Below the pieces are notes generated by a model that saw nothing but the letters and a program-made list of their open reading frames with translations, was not told the origin of the DNA and made no database searches. A stretch of DNA of 22,401 nt from CBCXVS01 sp965178525 (lineage in GTDB: Bacteria; Tectomicrobia; Entotheonellia; Entotheonellales; Entotheonellaceae): contig CBCXVS010000106.1 in NCBI GenBank assembly GCA_965178525.1, forward strand, positions 1-22,401, in the 5' to 3' direction. Below, piece by piece: positions 22,095 through 22,401 of this stretch. The position numbers were made by a program, and so were the translations under genes. Every line of letters starts with the position of its first letter. Position 1 is the stretch's first letter.

Positions 22095-22297
22095 CTATCG
22101 CGTGCCCTCATCCCCGCCCTCAGGTGGAGGAGATGCCTCGGTGTTCGGTGGCTTTTCTTCCACGTCGATGACGTCCTGTACGGATGCGGTCTTGCGGGCA
22201 GTATCACGCGCCAGCATGGCATCGACCACGTCCTCAGGCAGATAAAAGCCTGCGTGCCGTAGACGGACGACAATAGTGGGGAAGTCGAGGAGACCCC
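22095..22297 (-). pseudogene. 3' exon of a gene interrupted by a group II intron
   Basis: Minus-strand frame read from the intron 3' splice site: GLLDFPTIVVRLRHAGFYLP, then EDVVDAMLARDTARK, then an acidic, Pro-rich tail ending in TAG at 22095. The section RLRHAGFYLPEDVVDAMLARD resembles the C-terminus of PIN/DUF3368-type nuclease toxins, but the match is by eye and short. The frame also stays open upstream into the intron, which is chance. The 5' exon lies outside the window. Confidence 0.45.
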
Positions 22298-22401
22298 ATC
22301 GGGTAGGGGCATCATGTCGCCATGCCCCCCCCTCAGAACCGTGCGGGCGACTTTCATCGCACACGGCTCAAGCAAACCGGTATCCTTCACGACTTCCTCC
22401 G
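22298..22401 (-). mobile_element. Group II intron, 3' end (domains V and VI)
   Basis: The minus strand reads from the window edge through a short segment to the 34-nt domain V at 22369-22336. It begins GAGCCGTG, which pairs with CACGGTTC and contains the catalytic AGC triad. The inner stem GCGAT-GAAA-GTCGC has a GAAA tetraloop, and there is a 2-base bulge on the 3' side. Domain VI follows (GGGGCAT pairing with ATGCCCC), with a bulged A at 22304, seven bases before the end, as the branch point. The intron ends CTACCCGAT at 22298. The rest of the intron, including any reverse transcriptase/maturase gene, lies beyond the right edge. Confidence 0.85.
22336..22369 (-). ncRNA. Group II intron domain V catalytic hairpin
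   Basis: Exactly 34 nt with the diagnostic layout: an 8-bp lower stem including the AGC triad, a two-base bulge, a 5-bp upper stem and a GAAA loop. Domain V is the ribozyme's active centre and the most conserved part of these introns. Confidence 0.88.

Noticed and set aside
1..22401. CRISPR array, tRNA or rRNA genes
   Set aside because: No regularly spaced repeats, and no tRNA cloverleaf or conserved rRNA segments were seen.

Overview
The window is bacterial, moderately GC-rich and mostly densely coding, with normal Shine-Dalgarno sites and start codons. TAG, TAA and TGA all serve as ordinary gene ends. The mix of genes suggests a large-genome uncultured environmental or symbiotic bacterium: a cobalamin photoreceptor regulator, a giant TIR-CHAT-NTPase-TPR protein, several toxin-antitoxin genes, DUF29, an F420-type luciferase-like oxidoreductase, paired class III CoA-transferases, and a GMC oxidoreductase next to a ferritin-like protein. 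A Tectomicrobia/Entotheonella-like or Chloroflexi-like origin would fit, but the sequence alone does not prove it.

Layout. (1) 205-1149 is a MerR/B12-binding light-sensor regulator of the CarH type. (2) 1512-3614 is one secreted DUF4139-type gene cut by an in-frame TAG at 3102. (3) 3615-5330 holds a 17-bp direct repeat, a perfect hairpin, a DNRLRE-like beta-domain protein (3991-5031) and an AT-rich promoter island. A small secreted protein follows (5331-6017). (4) 6147-10509 is one TIR-CHAT-P-loop NTPase-TPR gene of about 1,450 codons, an immune or cell-death type architecture. It is broken by a frameshift near 6540 and an in-frame TAA at 9850. (5) 10719-12952 is a toxin-antitoxin island: a HicB-like antitoxin and a PIN toxin, then a DUF104-hicB pair. 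The hicB gene is split by a complete 1,007-bp IS5/ISL2-type insertion sequence with 18-bp inverted repeats and an AAT target duplication. Removing the IS and one AAT restores a 76-residue HicB reading frame. The transposase itself is frameshifted at an A8 run. (6) 13118-18178 is metabolic: DUF29 and an LLM oxidoreductase on the minus strand, then on the plus strand two coupled class III CoA-transferases and a zinc alcohol dehydrogenase, closed by a clear intrinsic terminator. (7) 18270-22002 carries two uncertain small genes, a GMC oxidoreductase and a ferritin-like protein whose 5' end is cut by an in-frame TAG. (8) At the right edge, on the minus strand, lies the 3' end of a group II intron (34-nt domain V, domain VI and 3' splice site). 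It interrupts a gene whose 3' exon resembles the end of a PIN/DUF3368-type protein.

The main theme is gene disruption. Two genes are interrupted by mobile elements, and both are or may be toxin-antitoxin genes. Two genes are frameshifted, and three in-frame stops fall where the protein family clearly continues. This could be real genome decay, stop-codon readthrough, or sequencing error. The metabolic block is intact and looks functional: one CoA-transferase keeps the catalytic aspartate while its partner has tyrosine there, which suggests a heteromeric enzyme acting before the dehydrogenase.
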